Assembly: GCA_945910005.1 (NCBI GenBank)
Contig: OX246739.1
Span: 41,158,201-41,222,200, forward strand
DNA: 64,000 bases
Origin: Isoperla grammatica
Lineage: Eukaryota; Arthropoda; Insecta; Plecoptera; Perlodidae
Direction: 5' to 3'
Position numbers and translations under genes: made by a program. Positions 34,543-47,352 of this stretch are shown one piece after another. How positions within the stretch are numbered: the stretch's first letter is position 1; each line of letters begins with the position of its first letter. Below the pieces are notes generated by a model. The model ran no database searches and was not told the DNA's origin. It saw nothing but the letters and a program-made list of their open reading frames with translations.

Positions 34543-34584
<42 letters not shown>
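34543..34584. repeat. (TA)n microsatellite
   Basis: About 20 TA units directly downstream of the palindrome and Penelope fragment. Confidence 0.95.
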
Positions 34585-34588
<4 letters not shown>

Positions 34589-34740
34589 TCTTAGTTTGTC
34601 CGGCAACTAAATCAAACTTGAATATTATGACACAGATCTATATCCATAGCTTAGCCGACTCATACAAAACTTGATTCTGACACAGTTAGATATTGATCGT
34701 TTACCCGGCACCTCCACCAACTGTCTTCAGTAGTAGGAGT

Positions 34741-35108
34741 ATCCTGACAACATTAATGTCTTCCGTTACAGAAGCAATGTTAGTGAGAGAGATTTGAATG
34801 TAGTACTCAGTGAATTGTTAGAGTGTGAGTATTTTAGTATGTACTTAATAACTTAATGTAAGTTTGTAATAAAAATTATCTAGAAGGGCAATATACACTC
34901 ATATATGCTAAGTATTATACATAAATCAAAGAGCAAAACAGTGACAATAGTTAATACAGTTTTTTACAATAGCTAAACAATTTTTTTTAAACGTTAGTGT
35001 TCATCGATACAATTATAATTATGTTATTAATATTCCAGAATTAATTGTTTTCAAGAAAATTCGTTTACTTTACATTATATTAAAATACTGTGTATGTTCA
35101 ATCATTCA
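34741..35108. other. 3' flank of the unidentified minus-strand gene
   Basis: AT-rich DNA downstream (minus sense) of the stop codon at 35109-35111. It probably holds the 3' UTR. No AATAAA close to the stop was found; the nearest minus-strand AATAAA I noticed is near 34585, so the polyadenylation site is undetermined. Confidence 0.35.
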
Positions 35109-35235
35109 TCAGGGATCAAAGATGTACTCCAGTTGAGGGTAGAACTGCGGACACAGCCGTTCAGATTCTCCATCCATCAACATAATCAAGTTCTTGAGGA
35201 TCTCGGTCAACCTTTCATCTCGTAATGTCACATCC
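35109..35235 (-). CDS. Terminal coding exon of an unidentified gene
   Basis: The minus strand has an acceptor (GGTTTTTTCAG, ending at 35236) followed by one base of a split codon and an open frame of 41 codons ending in TGA (35109-35111). The product starts DVTLRDERLTEILKNL, continues with a MDGESERLCPQFYPQ segment and ends YIFDP. It looks amphipathic-helical and is not low-complexity. The preceding exon at 37637-37696 ends with two bases (AA), so the split codon becomes AAG (Lys) and the frame is continuous. I do not recognise the protein; no domain name is justified. It lies upstream of the ferlin exons on the same strand, and marks where that neighbouring gene ends. GC content is higher than in flanking DNA. 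Confidence 0.6.
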
Positions 35236-36715
35236 CTGAAAAAACCTTTCACCTCCCCCCCCTCCTCTAATTGGTCAACCCGCCGCTCCAGTTAGCAGCG
35301 CTCCTGGTTGAGGGCTAATGGATGTCCACCGTCAACGTATGTGTTGGGATGGGGGGGCACTGATTCTGTTACGAGTATACGTGCGCCCACCGTTTCATAA
35401 CATTCACGGGGAGAAGGGAAGTCGTGTAGACTGTAGAAACTGAAGCCATTACATTTAGAGCTACAATAATTGAAAAAAGTTCTATATATATGAAAGTTAA
35501 TTAACCATTGACTTTTTGCCACAGAGCCAATGTCAAAAATATGATTCAATCATGGAAACGCGGTTGAAATTGAACGTGACTTTTGATAGTACATAAACGA
35601 CGACTATATATTTCACGGGTATTTCAATGTTTATCTAAATGGCTTTATTTACCAGTATTAGTAAGTGAAAAATGTAGGTAGTATTATACAGTTATAATTT
35701 CAAGTTCTTAGGTCTTCGTGTTGTAAGGTTTTCATTATTTTCATTATCTTTCACCGGTTTCATTATAATATACAATTATATGCTAAGTGTTACATTTAGT
35801 TTTTAATTACTTTTAGTATGGGAATTAGCTGTCATCATTTGTGTTCGAAACTGTGATATTTTCTGCTAACCCCTATTCATTATTGTATATAAATCGAAAT
35901 ATTTATTAAATACACATAGATTGTATACTGAATAACAATATTCTGAACGTGATAGGAGCGGACACTATTGTTATGCCCACTATTGCCTGAAATATTCGCG
36001 AAAGAAACAGAATTTGAAGTAAAAGTTTCAACTTTTATCAAGCGCAGGGATTCAGTCTAATGATAACAATCAAAGTGTTTCATAGAAATCTATAAAACAC
36101 GAAAGTTACATCAATTGAGTTGTATTTCCTTCGTCTGACAGACAAACGATTCTCTGTTAAATATTCAATGATATACGAGATAAGAGAATATTAAAATCAC
36201 TATTCATTACAATTTGCAATCTGAGAGGCGAAGCAGCTGATGAATATTGGTTTTCATTTATCACAGAAAGCCTGAGATATTTCCTTTATTATTTTTGAAA
36301 AATGTAAGTAATTTTCCTGACGTTATCAAATTAAACTTCCGTTTGTTTGAGCAGATACCTCGAAGGTGCCAGAGTAAGTATCAGGGCTGTGGTCGTGTAA
36401 ATGTCAAATACAATTATGGGATCCTAATTTAAAATTCCAACGTTGGAAAATTACATTTTCTTCTTTGTGTATGTACTTCGTTAACTTCGGTTAAAATTAA
36501 AACAAAAGCTTTTAATAACCCTCTTGCCCACTTTGCCTCATATTACCCTTTACGAGTTTCTTGAGTACAAAGGAATGGGCGAGAGAATGGGAATTCTTAT
36601 TACTCTTCAAGCAGCCGCTATTGCGCGTTTATGTCGTCTGTCGTACAGATTTAGGTACAGTATGTACAAGTATGTATGTTGTCGTTTTTAACAATCGGCT
36701 GTGTGCCCCACAAAT
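35236..36715. other. Intronic DNA, nothing further recognised
   Basis: Between the last two exons of the unidentified gene. A 19-nt plus-strand segment at 36355-36373 has good splice-like borders but is too short to call. Confidence 0.4.
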
Positions 36716-36721
36716 ACCATA

Positions 36722-37147
36722 TTTAAGAGCGTTTGAAAGTAGTCATTTTACCGCTAAAACATGCGCTAAACTTACACTTCTCACGCCTAAACCGATAATA
36801 AAATTTCTCTATAATTTTACTTCCTAGTATAAAAGTGTCAAATTGATGACTTTCACTACGAAAACACAAGATATTAATCTTGAAAGAGAATATAAAAAAT
36901 TCAAAAATATATAAATTGGCGCACATTGAAACTACATTGTGCATAAATGTAAATAGTTTATAAATTTGTATATATACTCTTCCAAGATTAATTTATTCTA
37001 TTTTCGTAATGAAAGTCGTCAATTTCATACTTTTATACTAGGACGAATAATAAGAGAGAAATCCTGTTATCGGTTTAGGCGTGATGAGTGTTAGTTTTAA
37101 TGCACGTTTTAGTGTTAAAATGTGTACTTCCGAACACTCTTATCAAG
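36722..37147. mobile_element. Foldback element of about 430 bp
   Basis: Left words AGAGCGTTTGAAAGTAG, CGCTAAAACATGC, CACGCCTAAACCGATAA and AGTATAAAAGT recur in inverted order on the right (ACTTTTATACTAGG, TTATCGGTTTAGGCGTGATG, GCACGTTTTAGTG, CTTCCGAACACTC). Arms are about 190 bp with a short AT-rich centre. It sits in the intron before the last exon of the unidentified gene. Confidence 0.75.
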
Positions 37148-37636
37148 TTTTAGAAGTAAAGATGTACACAGATTTATCACACTCATCTATTCCACACAAC
37201 ACGACCATATAACTACTCTCGCAGTCGCATCACCAAACATCACTCACCTCTAGTCTGCACAACAAACAAAACCATATACATCCAAACTTGTTATGACAAT
37301 AAAACTACAAGCAATTAAAGAAATTAAGATTTAGTCAGATAACGTTGAGTTATGCTTAAACGGAAGCAGTTGTAAGTATGTTGATTTCCCATATTTTTAG
37401 CTTTCTCCGGAGGAATTATTAAGAATTATATCATCATTTCGTAATCACCGTCTCACACTTACTTAGTGACGTAAACGAGAGAGAGACAGAGACCAGAAAG
37501 CTAAATCAGTTTTCACTGAAAGCTTCCTTAACTTTTCAAATTAGAATTTATAATATCAGCCGTTTGAGAGGGAAACAGAATTATTTAGATAAAGAAAAAT
37601 TCTTGATTAGATATTATGTTTAACTTTAGTACCTAC

Positions 37637-37696
37637 TTGAAATATAAATATTTAATGCATGGAAACTGACCCGTATTGAAGCCCTTCCAGACGCAT
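37637..37696 (-). CDS. Penultimate recognised exon of the unidentified gene
   Basis: A 60-bp exon on the minus strand between acceptor CACCTCTACTGCAG (ending at 37697) and donor GTAGGT (37631-37636). Its open frame consists of one base, 19 codons (CVWKGFNTGQFPCIKYLYF) and two bases. The final AA joins the first G of the exon at 35109-35235 to give Lys, so the two exons splice in frame across a 2.4-kb intron that carries a foldback element. Both splice sites match consensus well. The small size means chance cannot be excluded, but agreement of phase with the next exon supports it. The preceding exon must end in phase 2 and was not found. Function unknown. Confidence 0.5.
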
Positions 37697-38585
37697 CTGC
37701 AGTAGAGGTGTAAAGTACGTGAGGATTTCTTTTATGTTATGTCAATGTTTGACAAAGCACAGTCATACTCATTACGCAACCGCAGTGTAACTGCATAAAG
37801 CACCCATACCACGCAGTGAGGATATAACCTTCAATAGTATTATGCACTATGTTACTTTTAGAACAAATCTTGCTTCGATTGCTCACTGCAATTATGTAAT
37901 TAGGAAATGATGACCAGTTCTAACGTGCATTAAATTATTAGACGTTCGAATATCTAAAATCCTTCTATAAACATATAATGCGTTTCCAATAGAAATTCAT
38001 CTTTGTAATTTCCTGGGTAGAAAAAATGAAGTACTAAAAAGTAATGATGTACATTTACAAAACTTACTCTTTCACGGAACACGCGCCCGTCTTAGTGCCA
38101 GTATTCCATTAGGATTCCGATCCATAATATGGTCGGCTGTAACTGTATAGTTCGCTTTTCAAATTTGGTATTGCAATAGCAATTCAGTACAACGTTGTTC
38201 GTTTCGGTTTATGTCTAGCGATATGCTTTTGAAGTTTTAAGTCTAATACAATGTTAAAGTAGTAGTAGATTGAACAAGTATCCCTCAGTCATACTTCATA
38301 TTTTCACAATGAATCCTTTCACGTAAAACTACTATTTCTCGCGATGCACCTGTGCATGTACGAGTGCTCGAATGCTTTAGTTAGAGCAAATTGCAAAGGT
38401 CTGCTTATGTTGTTATTTTACTTTAAAGCAGTAACTCATTCTGGCCGTGCATTGTAAAGCTTGTGCTCTGCAGCTTTCACATGGGGGAAATCGACCGCAC
38501 GGAAAGAATTCGTGTATAGATTATACGAAACAAGTGTTCTTTGAGAATGTTTGGTTGTGAGTACTTCAAGGTACTTCAAGGTACT
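37697..38585. other. No supported gene
   Basis: AT-rich DNA, presumably intronic to the unidentified minus-strand gene. The splice-bounded block near 38068-38136 has in-frame stops and is not called. Confidence 0.4.
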
Positions 38586-38589
38586 ACAA

Positions 38590-39045
38590 GAGCTCTTTTG
38601 AGAATTAATGTAGCCATTTTATTGTGTGCTTTTAAGAACGATGGGTACGCTTACGTCAAAACCGCACAAAATTGTCATATTTTAATTATATCTCAAGAAT
38701 GCACGTTAAAATCGAAAATCTGAGTAACCAGCGCGCTGTGGTTTGGTTAACCCTACAAACTGTATGATAGATGTATTTAAAATTGTAATCAGTGTGACTG
38801 TGATTTTTATTTAATTACATTGCTAATTAAACAAGTATCACAGTCATACTGATTACAATGTTACATGTATCATTCAGTCTGTATCAGTCAGTATAGGGCT
38901 TACCAAACCCCAGAACGCTGATTACTCAGTTTTTCGATTTCGATGTGCATTAAAAATATGAACATTGTGTGCGGTTTTTGACGTAAACCTACCATTCCCT
39001 CTTAAACCCCAGTTACTAACTACATCATTTAGAGTTCAGTGGTTG
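38590..39045. mobile_element. Foldback element of about 450 bp
   Basis: Long imperfect inverted repeat. Left: ACGTCAAAACCGCACAAAATTG, AATCGAAAATCTGAGTAACC and ATTGTAATCAGTGTGACTGT. Right, in reverse order: ACAGTCATACTGATTACAAT, GATTACTCAGTTTTTCGATT and GTGCGGTTTTTGACGT. Termini are eroded, so target duplications are not clear. Confidence 0.75.
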
Positions 39046-39945
39046 AAACTTTTTCCTAATATTCGTCTCAATCATATCTTCACTTATCAACAAATTGACG
39101 TTGTATTATTTTGAATTGGGCGTGTGATGTGTGAAATGGTGAAATGGTTGCGTTTGGTGAACCTAAGTGTAAGACGTAAAACCTACGTCATTATTACGAT
39201 GTAGGCCGTGGAGAATCCGGCATGAAAGATTATGCTACAATGTAGAATTGTGAATATGGATCTGAATGTAGAAGTAAACCAACAAAGCAGTTCTTGATTA
39301 ACGCCCGTTTGATTGCAATGTTCCCAAATCGAGGATAAATTATAACCATTTGTACATTCAGCACGTACAATTTGACATTATGTTATTATATTTGAATGGA
39401 TTGTTTCAAATCATTCAGCTCTAAATGTGTCAAAGAAGTGAAGGCGAGCTTCTACGCTAAACCGCCCCTCATTCATCAATCCTGACAACCCGCCTTCCGC
39501 TAATTGTTCGCCTAGGTCACGTTAATTAATTACTCCGAGTTGCCCCGTACCACGGCCAACAATAGCTTGATTAATGAACACAAAGATTTCATATAATCGC
39601 CAACGATACTTAGGTCCAGTCTCACAATGTCCCAATAACTACTTATTCGTCGAATAGCTTGTTTTCTACATGGCAACGACCAATCAAAACTCTTGAAATC
39701 CTCCTACAAATAACTATTTTATTAGGAGATTGTAAGACCGGCCCTAATCAGTCAAGAACTTTGCAAACGCAGAAATCAGTTTAACGGTAACGCCAATTTC
39801 TCTTAAATTTTTTCTCAAACATTTTTTTATTACGAACTACCTTCATAATCTATATTTGTATTTTCGTTAAAAACAAATTATTCTAATAATGTACCTATGA
39901 GTTTTTGTTTTTATTTAGAGGACGAATTGTGTTAAAGTTCGGTTT
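39046..39945. other. No recognised gene
   Basis: AT-rich DNA without supported exons or repeats. Confidence 0.4.
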
Positions 39946-39946
39946 A

Positions 39947-40094
39947 AGGCGCTTTCATAGCAACACGGCAACACGTTTTTTCCTGACCGGCAGATCACGT
40001 GAACCAATCAGAAACTTGCCGTGCCTGCCCTGATTGGTTTACCCGACTTGCCGGGTGGGAAAAAACGTGTTGCCGTGTTGCTATGAAAGCGCCT
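39947..40094. mobile_element. 148-bp MITE with TTA target duplication
   Basis: Nearly perfect inverted arms of about 38 bp beginning AGGCGCTTTCATAGCAACAC. TTA flanks both ends (39944-39946 and 40095-40097). Inside, CCAATCAG / CTGATTGG pair again. The high arm identity suggests recent insertion. PIF/Harbinger-type by target site and size; no coding content. Confidence 0.85.
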
Positions 40095-40515
40095 TTACAC
40101 ACTTATTTAAGATTTGTTTTATTTTCTTAAATGTTTTACTTAGGATCGCTACCATTGGCCCGATTTATTAAACATCGTCTCACTGGCTGGGATAAGAATT
40201 TTAGGTATAAGAGTTAACGTTGCCATGGTTTCATTAAGAAAGTGTGTAAGCGCCATAATGCTTTTGGCTTGATTTGGTTTTTTTTAACCATTAAACCTTA
40301 AATTAGGCCACTTTACTTTATACCCAGTACCCATGAGGTAGCTGTCAGCTGGTGCTGGGATGTGTTCACTCTAATAGGTATGAAATGAATAACGTGGTTC
40401 TGGTAGCTACCCGAGCTGAAAGAGTTTCTATGCCCGCTACATAATCCCGCGGACATGAATACGTTAGGGATTTCAATCTGGGCTCCCGTGGCGTTATTAC
40501 AATAGCGGATGTGCT
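40095..40515. other. No recognised feature
   Basis: No exon, repeat or RNA gene supported. Confidence 0.35.
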
Positions 40516-40529
40516 CACCTAAACATGAG

Positions 40530-40655
40530 CTCCAGAGAGCTTACTACCATCCCCTACGGCAGTTCTTCTCGAACTACTCATCTAAACAAGGCTCAAGAGA
40601 GCTTACAACTTATCCCCTACGGCAGCTCTTCTCGAACTATTAGGTCCACTGCCAG
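40530..40655. repeat. Two-copy 62-bp tandem duplication
   Basis: AGAGAGCTTAC, ATCCCCTACGGCAG and TTCTTCTCGAACTA occur twice, 62-63 bp apart. The open plus-strand frame across it is probably fortuitous. Confidence 0.75.
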
Positions 40656-40659
40656 TCAA

Positions 40660-42095
40660 GTTACCTTCGGGCCCGGTATTATGATGGGCCACTTAATATT
40701 TAGCCCAGGGATAACAAACTCCATTGGAGTTATCGCTCGCGTACATCGCTCGTGTTGCGTGACATAAAGCGAATCATGTTAGAAATAAACAAAAAAGGAC
40801 GAATGCGAGCAGTATATTTCAATAAATTGGTATGCAAGTATGTAAGAAAGTGGTATTCGTAAAATTACCGCGAATTCTCAATTTTTTTTTTTAGATTCCT
40901 TATTCTGAGTATTTTATTTTGTAACCAACGTAGGCCAATGAATGTGAACGTGAACAAGACACTAATGTGGTAGTTATGCGTACGATAATCTCTGGTCCTT
41001 TAATCCCGACTCAAAAGCGTTGTGACGCTCTGTTGACCTTACAGCTCTGAAGGCCTCAGTCTTTGAAAACTCCTTCCGTACCATACCAATAAACTATCGT
41101 AGTTATATGTTTTGATTTTCTACTTAAATACGCTGCAGGGAGTCGTATTATGGTCCTAAGCCTTCTCGCTACTGGCGGGAAAGTTTCAATAGCACAAGGC
41201 TCAATTCCCAAAATAACCGTTTTGTGTTTTGTTTCGGACAAATATTGAACATGCACCAATGAAAGAAAGATACAACAATGCAGTTGCCTAGCAACACATT
41301 GTTTGTCCGCCTGTGATGTCTCAACCCCCTCAATTGAGTCTTGTGCTATAAAACAACATACGTAAATTTAATGTCTATATTTCAGTTTGTCCAGGAACTT
41401 TTTGCGTTGTGAGTTGTAAAATTTGTAAAATAACCTGTTGCTGTCAACTTATTCGACGTCGCAAAGATATCGAACTCAATCTACATCTTCTTATCCATTT
41501 TTTTTCAATTTCACGGAAATTGATTGAGTATCGGTTATCACTCGCCGAGAGGCATCTGAGAGCTCGGTCCGTGGGGTCGGCACGCAATGGTAACTTGAGG
41601 TTCTATCTCAATCGGGATAAACTTGTCTTACAACAGTGCTATCTCATCATGAACTATAGCCATAACGCTGGATTATCTTTGAGTTGTTTTACGACGTGCA
41701 CTCGACATGGATTATTTGACCTATCAATATCATCACACATTGCTGGGGTTGTCATAAAGAAGACCTGGTAGGGGTTTTGGATTAGAGGCGTTGAGAGTTG
41801 TGGGTGTTCCACTCGCAAAAAGGCCGGTGTCAATGAGAAAGAGACTGACAAAAAAAATGAAAAAGTTAGCAAGACTAGTAAAAGGATGATTAAAGATACG
41901 GATGAGAGCCCTCTTTGCGGGAACCGATCACCACGAGCAGGGAACCACCTCAATTGATATACATTCTTAGTTCTTACCCATAAACATACCAGACAGATAA
42001 CGCTACTATATGTACAGTATTCTCCGGACAAACGATGACACGATGTGATGTGAAATGGCTATAGCACATATTTGATAGTGTTGTATGATAGCAAC
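40660..42095. other. No supported gene
   Basis: Several 60-125-codon frames overlap here on both strands, none with recognisable domains or splice context. Confidence 0.4.
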
Positions 42096-42114
42096 TGCCC
42101 TACAAGCGCTTGTA

Positions 42115-42175
42115 CCGACTGGGAATCGAACCCAGATCATCGATACGCTCATCTTCAAACAGTTTGGTATTCAAC
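42115..42175 (-). repeat. tRNA-like segment (SINE-like)
   Basis: The minus strand reads GGGTTCGATTCCCAGT (42118-42133, B-box region with a GGGAA/TTCCC-like T-arm). No convincing A box at the right spacing, so only a remnant. Confidence 0.35.
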
Positions 42176-42179
42176 ACTC

Positions 42180-43000
42180 GTGGTGCGCATTGTTTGAACG
42201 CGACCACGTGACAACTAGCGCAGTCTCTAGTTTGAACGTTGTACCGATACGAATGGATTGGGAAGGCCGAACACGTTTCAAACAGCTCCCACGTTCCGAC
42301 ATTATGACGGTATTGAGAATTACTTAGAACGAAGCGAAATTCATTTAGTTACGAAGATGAAAATACGGAAAGTACGAGTACGTTTCCTTCCACCTCATCT
42401 AATTATGTCGCCGTCTTCGCTCTTGTGAACCACCTTGTTGGAAAACGTTATTAGCCAGTGCAACGTAAATTTTCTTCAAAGATGATTATGATGTCCCAAC
42501 TGCCATCAACAAAACGTAATTATATAAAGGTTGTGATGCAAAATTTTAAGTGAATGGACTTAAATATTTAAAATATGCAATGGAAAAGTTAGGTGCAAAC
42601 ACATTGTCTAGACAAAATTTTTAAGTCAGAATGGTGACGTTGGAGATTTAAAGTATGACAACTAGCGCAAATTAGAATAACATATACATGTTTTTAAGAT
42701 GACGTTGCGTATGCTATTTTTGTTTGTTTCAGCGAAGACTGCAGATATGCGACATTAGCAGATAAATAATTTAACGGAAGTAGCACTACACACAGTACAC
42801 CATTTGGTGTTGATTACTTATTTTAAAGTATGAGACCTAAAGCCCAAGTATATAACTATCATTATAGTAATTACTTAAATCATTAGTAAAGAATGGTTAC
42901 TGGGTAGGTGGTGTTTATACGTTGTCTGTGCAGTGAGGGAACATAGGCTACTGCGTAATACGACATGTATTACATTCTATTTAATTAATTGGAGTAGACA
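42180..43000. other. No recognised gene
   Basis: AT-rich; nothing supported. Confidence 0.4.
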
Positions 43001-43001
43001 C

Positions 43002-43515
43002 TCATAATCAGTATAATCACGATGTTTTATGTTTTATTGCCGTGGAGGGCTCTGTGTTCATATATTGATCCTCATAAGGACAATATAATTAGTTGATAAT
43101 CCATTAAGTGGCATTAGTGTTGTATTGTATATTAGTCGTGTAATGCGTATATCATGTAAAACATAAGAGCAAGCTAAATGGTATACTTACCACCAACACT
43201 AACTGTTGTTAATAATGTGAACTGTAAGTTGAGGATAATATGACAGAATATTTCATTCATAATCAGTATAATCACGATGTTCTATGTGTTATTGCTGGGG
43301 AGGACTCTGTGTTCATATATTGATCCTCGCAAGGATATAATGGGTAGCTATAATCCATAAAGTGGCATTAGTGTTGTATTGTATATTAGTCGTGTAATGC
43401 GTATATCATGTAAAACATAAGAGCAAGCTAAATGGTATACTTACCTCTAACACTAACTTTTGTTAATAATGTGAACCGTAAGTTGAGGACAATATGACAG
43501 AATATTTCATTCATA
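43002..43515. repeat. 256-bp tandem duplication
   Basis: Two copies starting CATAATCAGTATAATCACG at 43002 and 43258, about 93% alike. Each contains, on the minus strand, a donor-like GTAAGTATAC; a matching acceptor-like CTTACAG is intact only in the first copy. A (TA)n tract lies just beyond at 43540-43553. Confidence 0.9.
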
Positions 43516-43555
43516 ACAAAGACAATTCCTTGTGATACATATATATATATATATG

Positions 43556-44635
43556 GAACGTGCGCAAATCCAAACAATGTGGTTTATAAGCTGGATATAA
43601 AGCATGGGATGGGAATCACTTTGTAAGAAATACGAAGTTTATAGAAAATAGCACTTTGAGACATTTTAAAGCACGTATACGAGATAAACAGAGTTTCTAG
43701 AAAATAGCACTTAAGATACATTAAATATGTAAGCAATATTTTGTTTACAATTTAAAACTTTATGGGTCTTAGCCCACCCTCTACCCACGTAGTTTTCAAG
43801 TATAAGAAATCCCTATTATATTAAATTTAGAAGATGGTGTATCTTTATTATAGAAATACAACTTTTTTCCATTAATTTTCAAAATCTATTTCTTGAGCAC
43901 AATGATTAGCAAATTACATTACAATATAAAATTAAGGTAAACGTTTATGAAAAGTAAACTCATTTGGGTTAAGTAAAAAGATCAGTTAACATTAATTGTA
44001 TTTAATATGAATAATGTGTGGAATACTGAACAATTATTATGAGTTTTCCAAAATATTGGTCCAATTACAAAATGGTTACGGCTAACGTAAGACAAAGTTA
44101 AAACGTATTTACACACGTATTGCTGCGTGCGCCTATGTCTGTAGGCTTATTTAAGTAACTGTAAACATTGTTTAATCTTATTTTTGACTTATAAATTCAT
44201 TAGTTAAATTGTTAGTAAATTTCAAATAAAATCTTCCCGTATTTGCATAAATAAAACTTGTACTTGGTAAACGCACGGGGCAACCCCGACTGATACGGTC
44301 TGTGTACCTGCCCTCATTGTGCAGCTAAACACATAACATATGACGTCAGTTCTGACATGCGACCCCTATGTAACGTTCTATCACACTATTATGTTCTTTC
44401 ATAATGCAACAAAGCCGCGTGGCAGTCTATTAAACTCGCGCAGGAACTGATAATCAATCAGTTGTCTGGCGCGAAACATGTAGGCAAATATTGTAGCTGG
44501 CACATATTCGTAAACACACATCGTATGTGTGTATGTATGCGTGCAGGATATCAACAATGGCTTTACCATAGCGTGGAACACATTTCTGAATTTTTAAATG
44601 AAATATTACACGAACAGTAACCACGTCATGAAAAA
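43556..44635. other. No recognised gene
   Basis: AT-rich DNA without supported exons. Confidence 0.4.
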
Positions 44636-44643
44636 ATAAATAA

Positions 44644-44712
44644 CACTCACCAAGTGCGTCAAGTGCCAAGTGCGTCAAGTGCTAAGTGCGTCACGCACTG
44701 GGTGAGTGTTTG
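44644..44712. repeat. AAGTGCGTC short tandem repeat in a hairpin
   Basis: AAGTGCGTCAAGTGC repeats three times between CACTCACC and GGGTGAGTG, so the block can fold into a hairpin. Confidence 0.55.
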
Positions 44713-46500
44713 GTGGTCATGACCGTGGTTACGTTACTGCTCATGTGATGTGGTTTATTTAAAAATTATTCTCTCGGTCTAAAAGTCTTGGTTACGTCAC
44801 ATTTCTGAATGCTGAAGTAGAAGAACGGCGAAATAGTTCTCTGCTCTTGGGTAGAATTTCATATCTCGGACATGTTGTACGGTTGTTACTGATATATAAA
44901 CAAAGGTCTCGGTAATTGTACATTAATTGTATTAAATAGTTCGATAATCATTTCTAAATAATCATTAAAATACTGTTTTTTGGCAATTTACAAAAAAAAC
45001 ATTGACATTTTTTCTATTAATGCGTGCTAATTAAAAAAAAAATACGGGCATTGGTGTCTTTATTTGTATGTTGTTAGGAACTTTGCAAAAGAGCAGATAC
45101 ATGTTCAACAAACGACGACGGAAAACCCCAATGCTAAAAACTACCACTGATCAGGTGTCTATATCAAAGTGTGTGTAGCACTTTTAATTTTATTGAAAGT
45201 GACTTTTGATGTAGATTCGCGAGGGTATATCCTAAAAGGTATTATATCTTATTTAGTAAAGCATAACGTTGGTATATACGTTTGTTACGAAGGGTTGTAA
45301 TGTATATCAGTACGTGTAAAGTAAGATTATGTTTATATAGCTCCAGTTTGCATATTGTGCACAGTGTGGTTGTATCGTAAGATACGCGTTTCGTTTAATA
45401 GTATTATCTCTAGATGTAGCTTTGTCATATTGTTGTGGGAATGTATGGTACGTGTTATATCTTTGCGTTTGTATCGCAAGATTGTTGGGAACAGGGTTAT
45501 AGTAAAGTTTCATATTCGAACTCGAAGTTTGTTTGCATGACATGGCGGGGATATTCTAGTTAATCCTTCACTGAAATTCCCCACATATTTTATAGTAAAA
45601 GCAACACTAAAGCACAATCAGAATCGAGATGCGGACTTCAGGAATCCAATCGCCGATAAAATGTCTGTTCGAGCCAATGTACAATTGGAATTCCTGTAGC
45701 AACCGATTTCCCATTACTTGATGCTTGTAGGCGTACGTCTATAACGACAAACCAATCTTGTTCAACTTTTCCATTTGTCTTTGGATTGGTTGTATCTCTC
45801 GTTATTTATACGTTCGAAAAACCTCGAAGAAACTAGTTTGTCGTGCTACGTCGTAATGTGTTAAGGAAAGAAATTTGAGCTTAGTTGGAGGAGGTTTCAT
45901 CAAACGAGCGAGTAGCCCCACAACCTAGAGTGTTTCTTGAAGCATTTGCGACTAGATGTCGACTCAAGTTTATTTCCGAACAAACTTTCTAACATTGGAA
46001 CTTTTTATTTCTGTCTTTGAGTATACCGTTCCAATTGACCTGCAGTTACAACATCACAATTTACAGTCTCAATAATTATTATTTGTATTATCATGCACCT
46101 GGTTGGAGAAGTTTTCACAACAGTGTAACACTTTTTTGTAGTTGTCTTACTATCACGTCTTGTATTATCATTGTCATTTTTATATTTCATATTATGTCAT
46201 TGTGTGGGATGAAGAATCATAGGCATATATGTAATAGTGCCCTCACATCTAACTATACTCTTTCTTCTTCTTACAATTTGGATAGCTACAACCAGCATGG
46301 TTTCCTTATACATTGTTTATTTTTGTTCATTCTTATGTATTGTGTACTCCGTAAAATTTGATTCGATTTAATTAGTATAAACACAACACAATTACCTTGT
46401 AAATTAACTAAACGTTTTTGGCCAACTTTTAAGTTACAATATTTTATTGTGTTCTTCAGATCAACTGAACATTTTTGAAGTCGCACTAGACAGCCACACA
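44713..46500. other. No recognised gene
   Basis: AT-rich DNA; small frames only, no supported exon. Confidence 0.4.
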
Positions 46501-46514
46501 CAGACACACAGACA

Positions 46515-47092
<578 letters not shown>

Positions 47093-47352
47093 CACTGTTT
47101 ATGAGACTCGAAACTGATAATGTTTATCTCATCACCATCCTAACCTCCAAGAAATCACTGCACCTTCTATACTCATCCCAATATAACCTTGCCGATGCGT
47201 TCGTAAAAGGCGAGTGGTTCGTGGCCAATCAGCGATCGGTATTTGAATTGGGGCTCGCTGGTTGGCTACAAATCACAGCTGTGACGAAAGCGTCTGTAAG
47301 GTTGTATTGGGGCAAGTATACTTGATGACATGATTAGCGTTGTTAACGGTAC

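Larger units (their letters stand above)
33980..34740 (+). repeat. Dispersed repeat interrupted by a Penelope/palindrome insertion
   Basis: 33980-34229 and 34580-34740 together match the uninterrupted minus-strand repeat at 57120-57570: first TGCGATAAACTGTGAGTT and CATTGAAAACTCACGG, then ATCAAACTTGAA, CCATAGCTTAGCCGA and TTTACCCGGCACCTCCACCA. About 350 bp absent from the 57-kb copy separate the two parts here, so they were inserted later. The repeat itself is not recognised. Confidence 0.75.

Noticed and set aside
36355..36373. 19-nt plus-strand microexon with strong splice-like sites
   Set aside because: Too short to test, and no partner exon on that strand.
38068..38136. Minus-strand block with good acceptor and GTAAGT donor
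   Set aside because: All three frames hold stops; the most protein-like one (containing DRNPNGILALRR) ends just before the donor.
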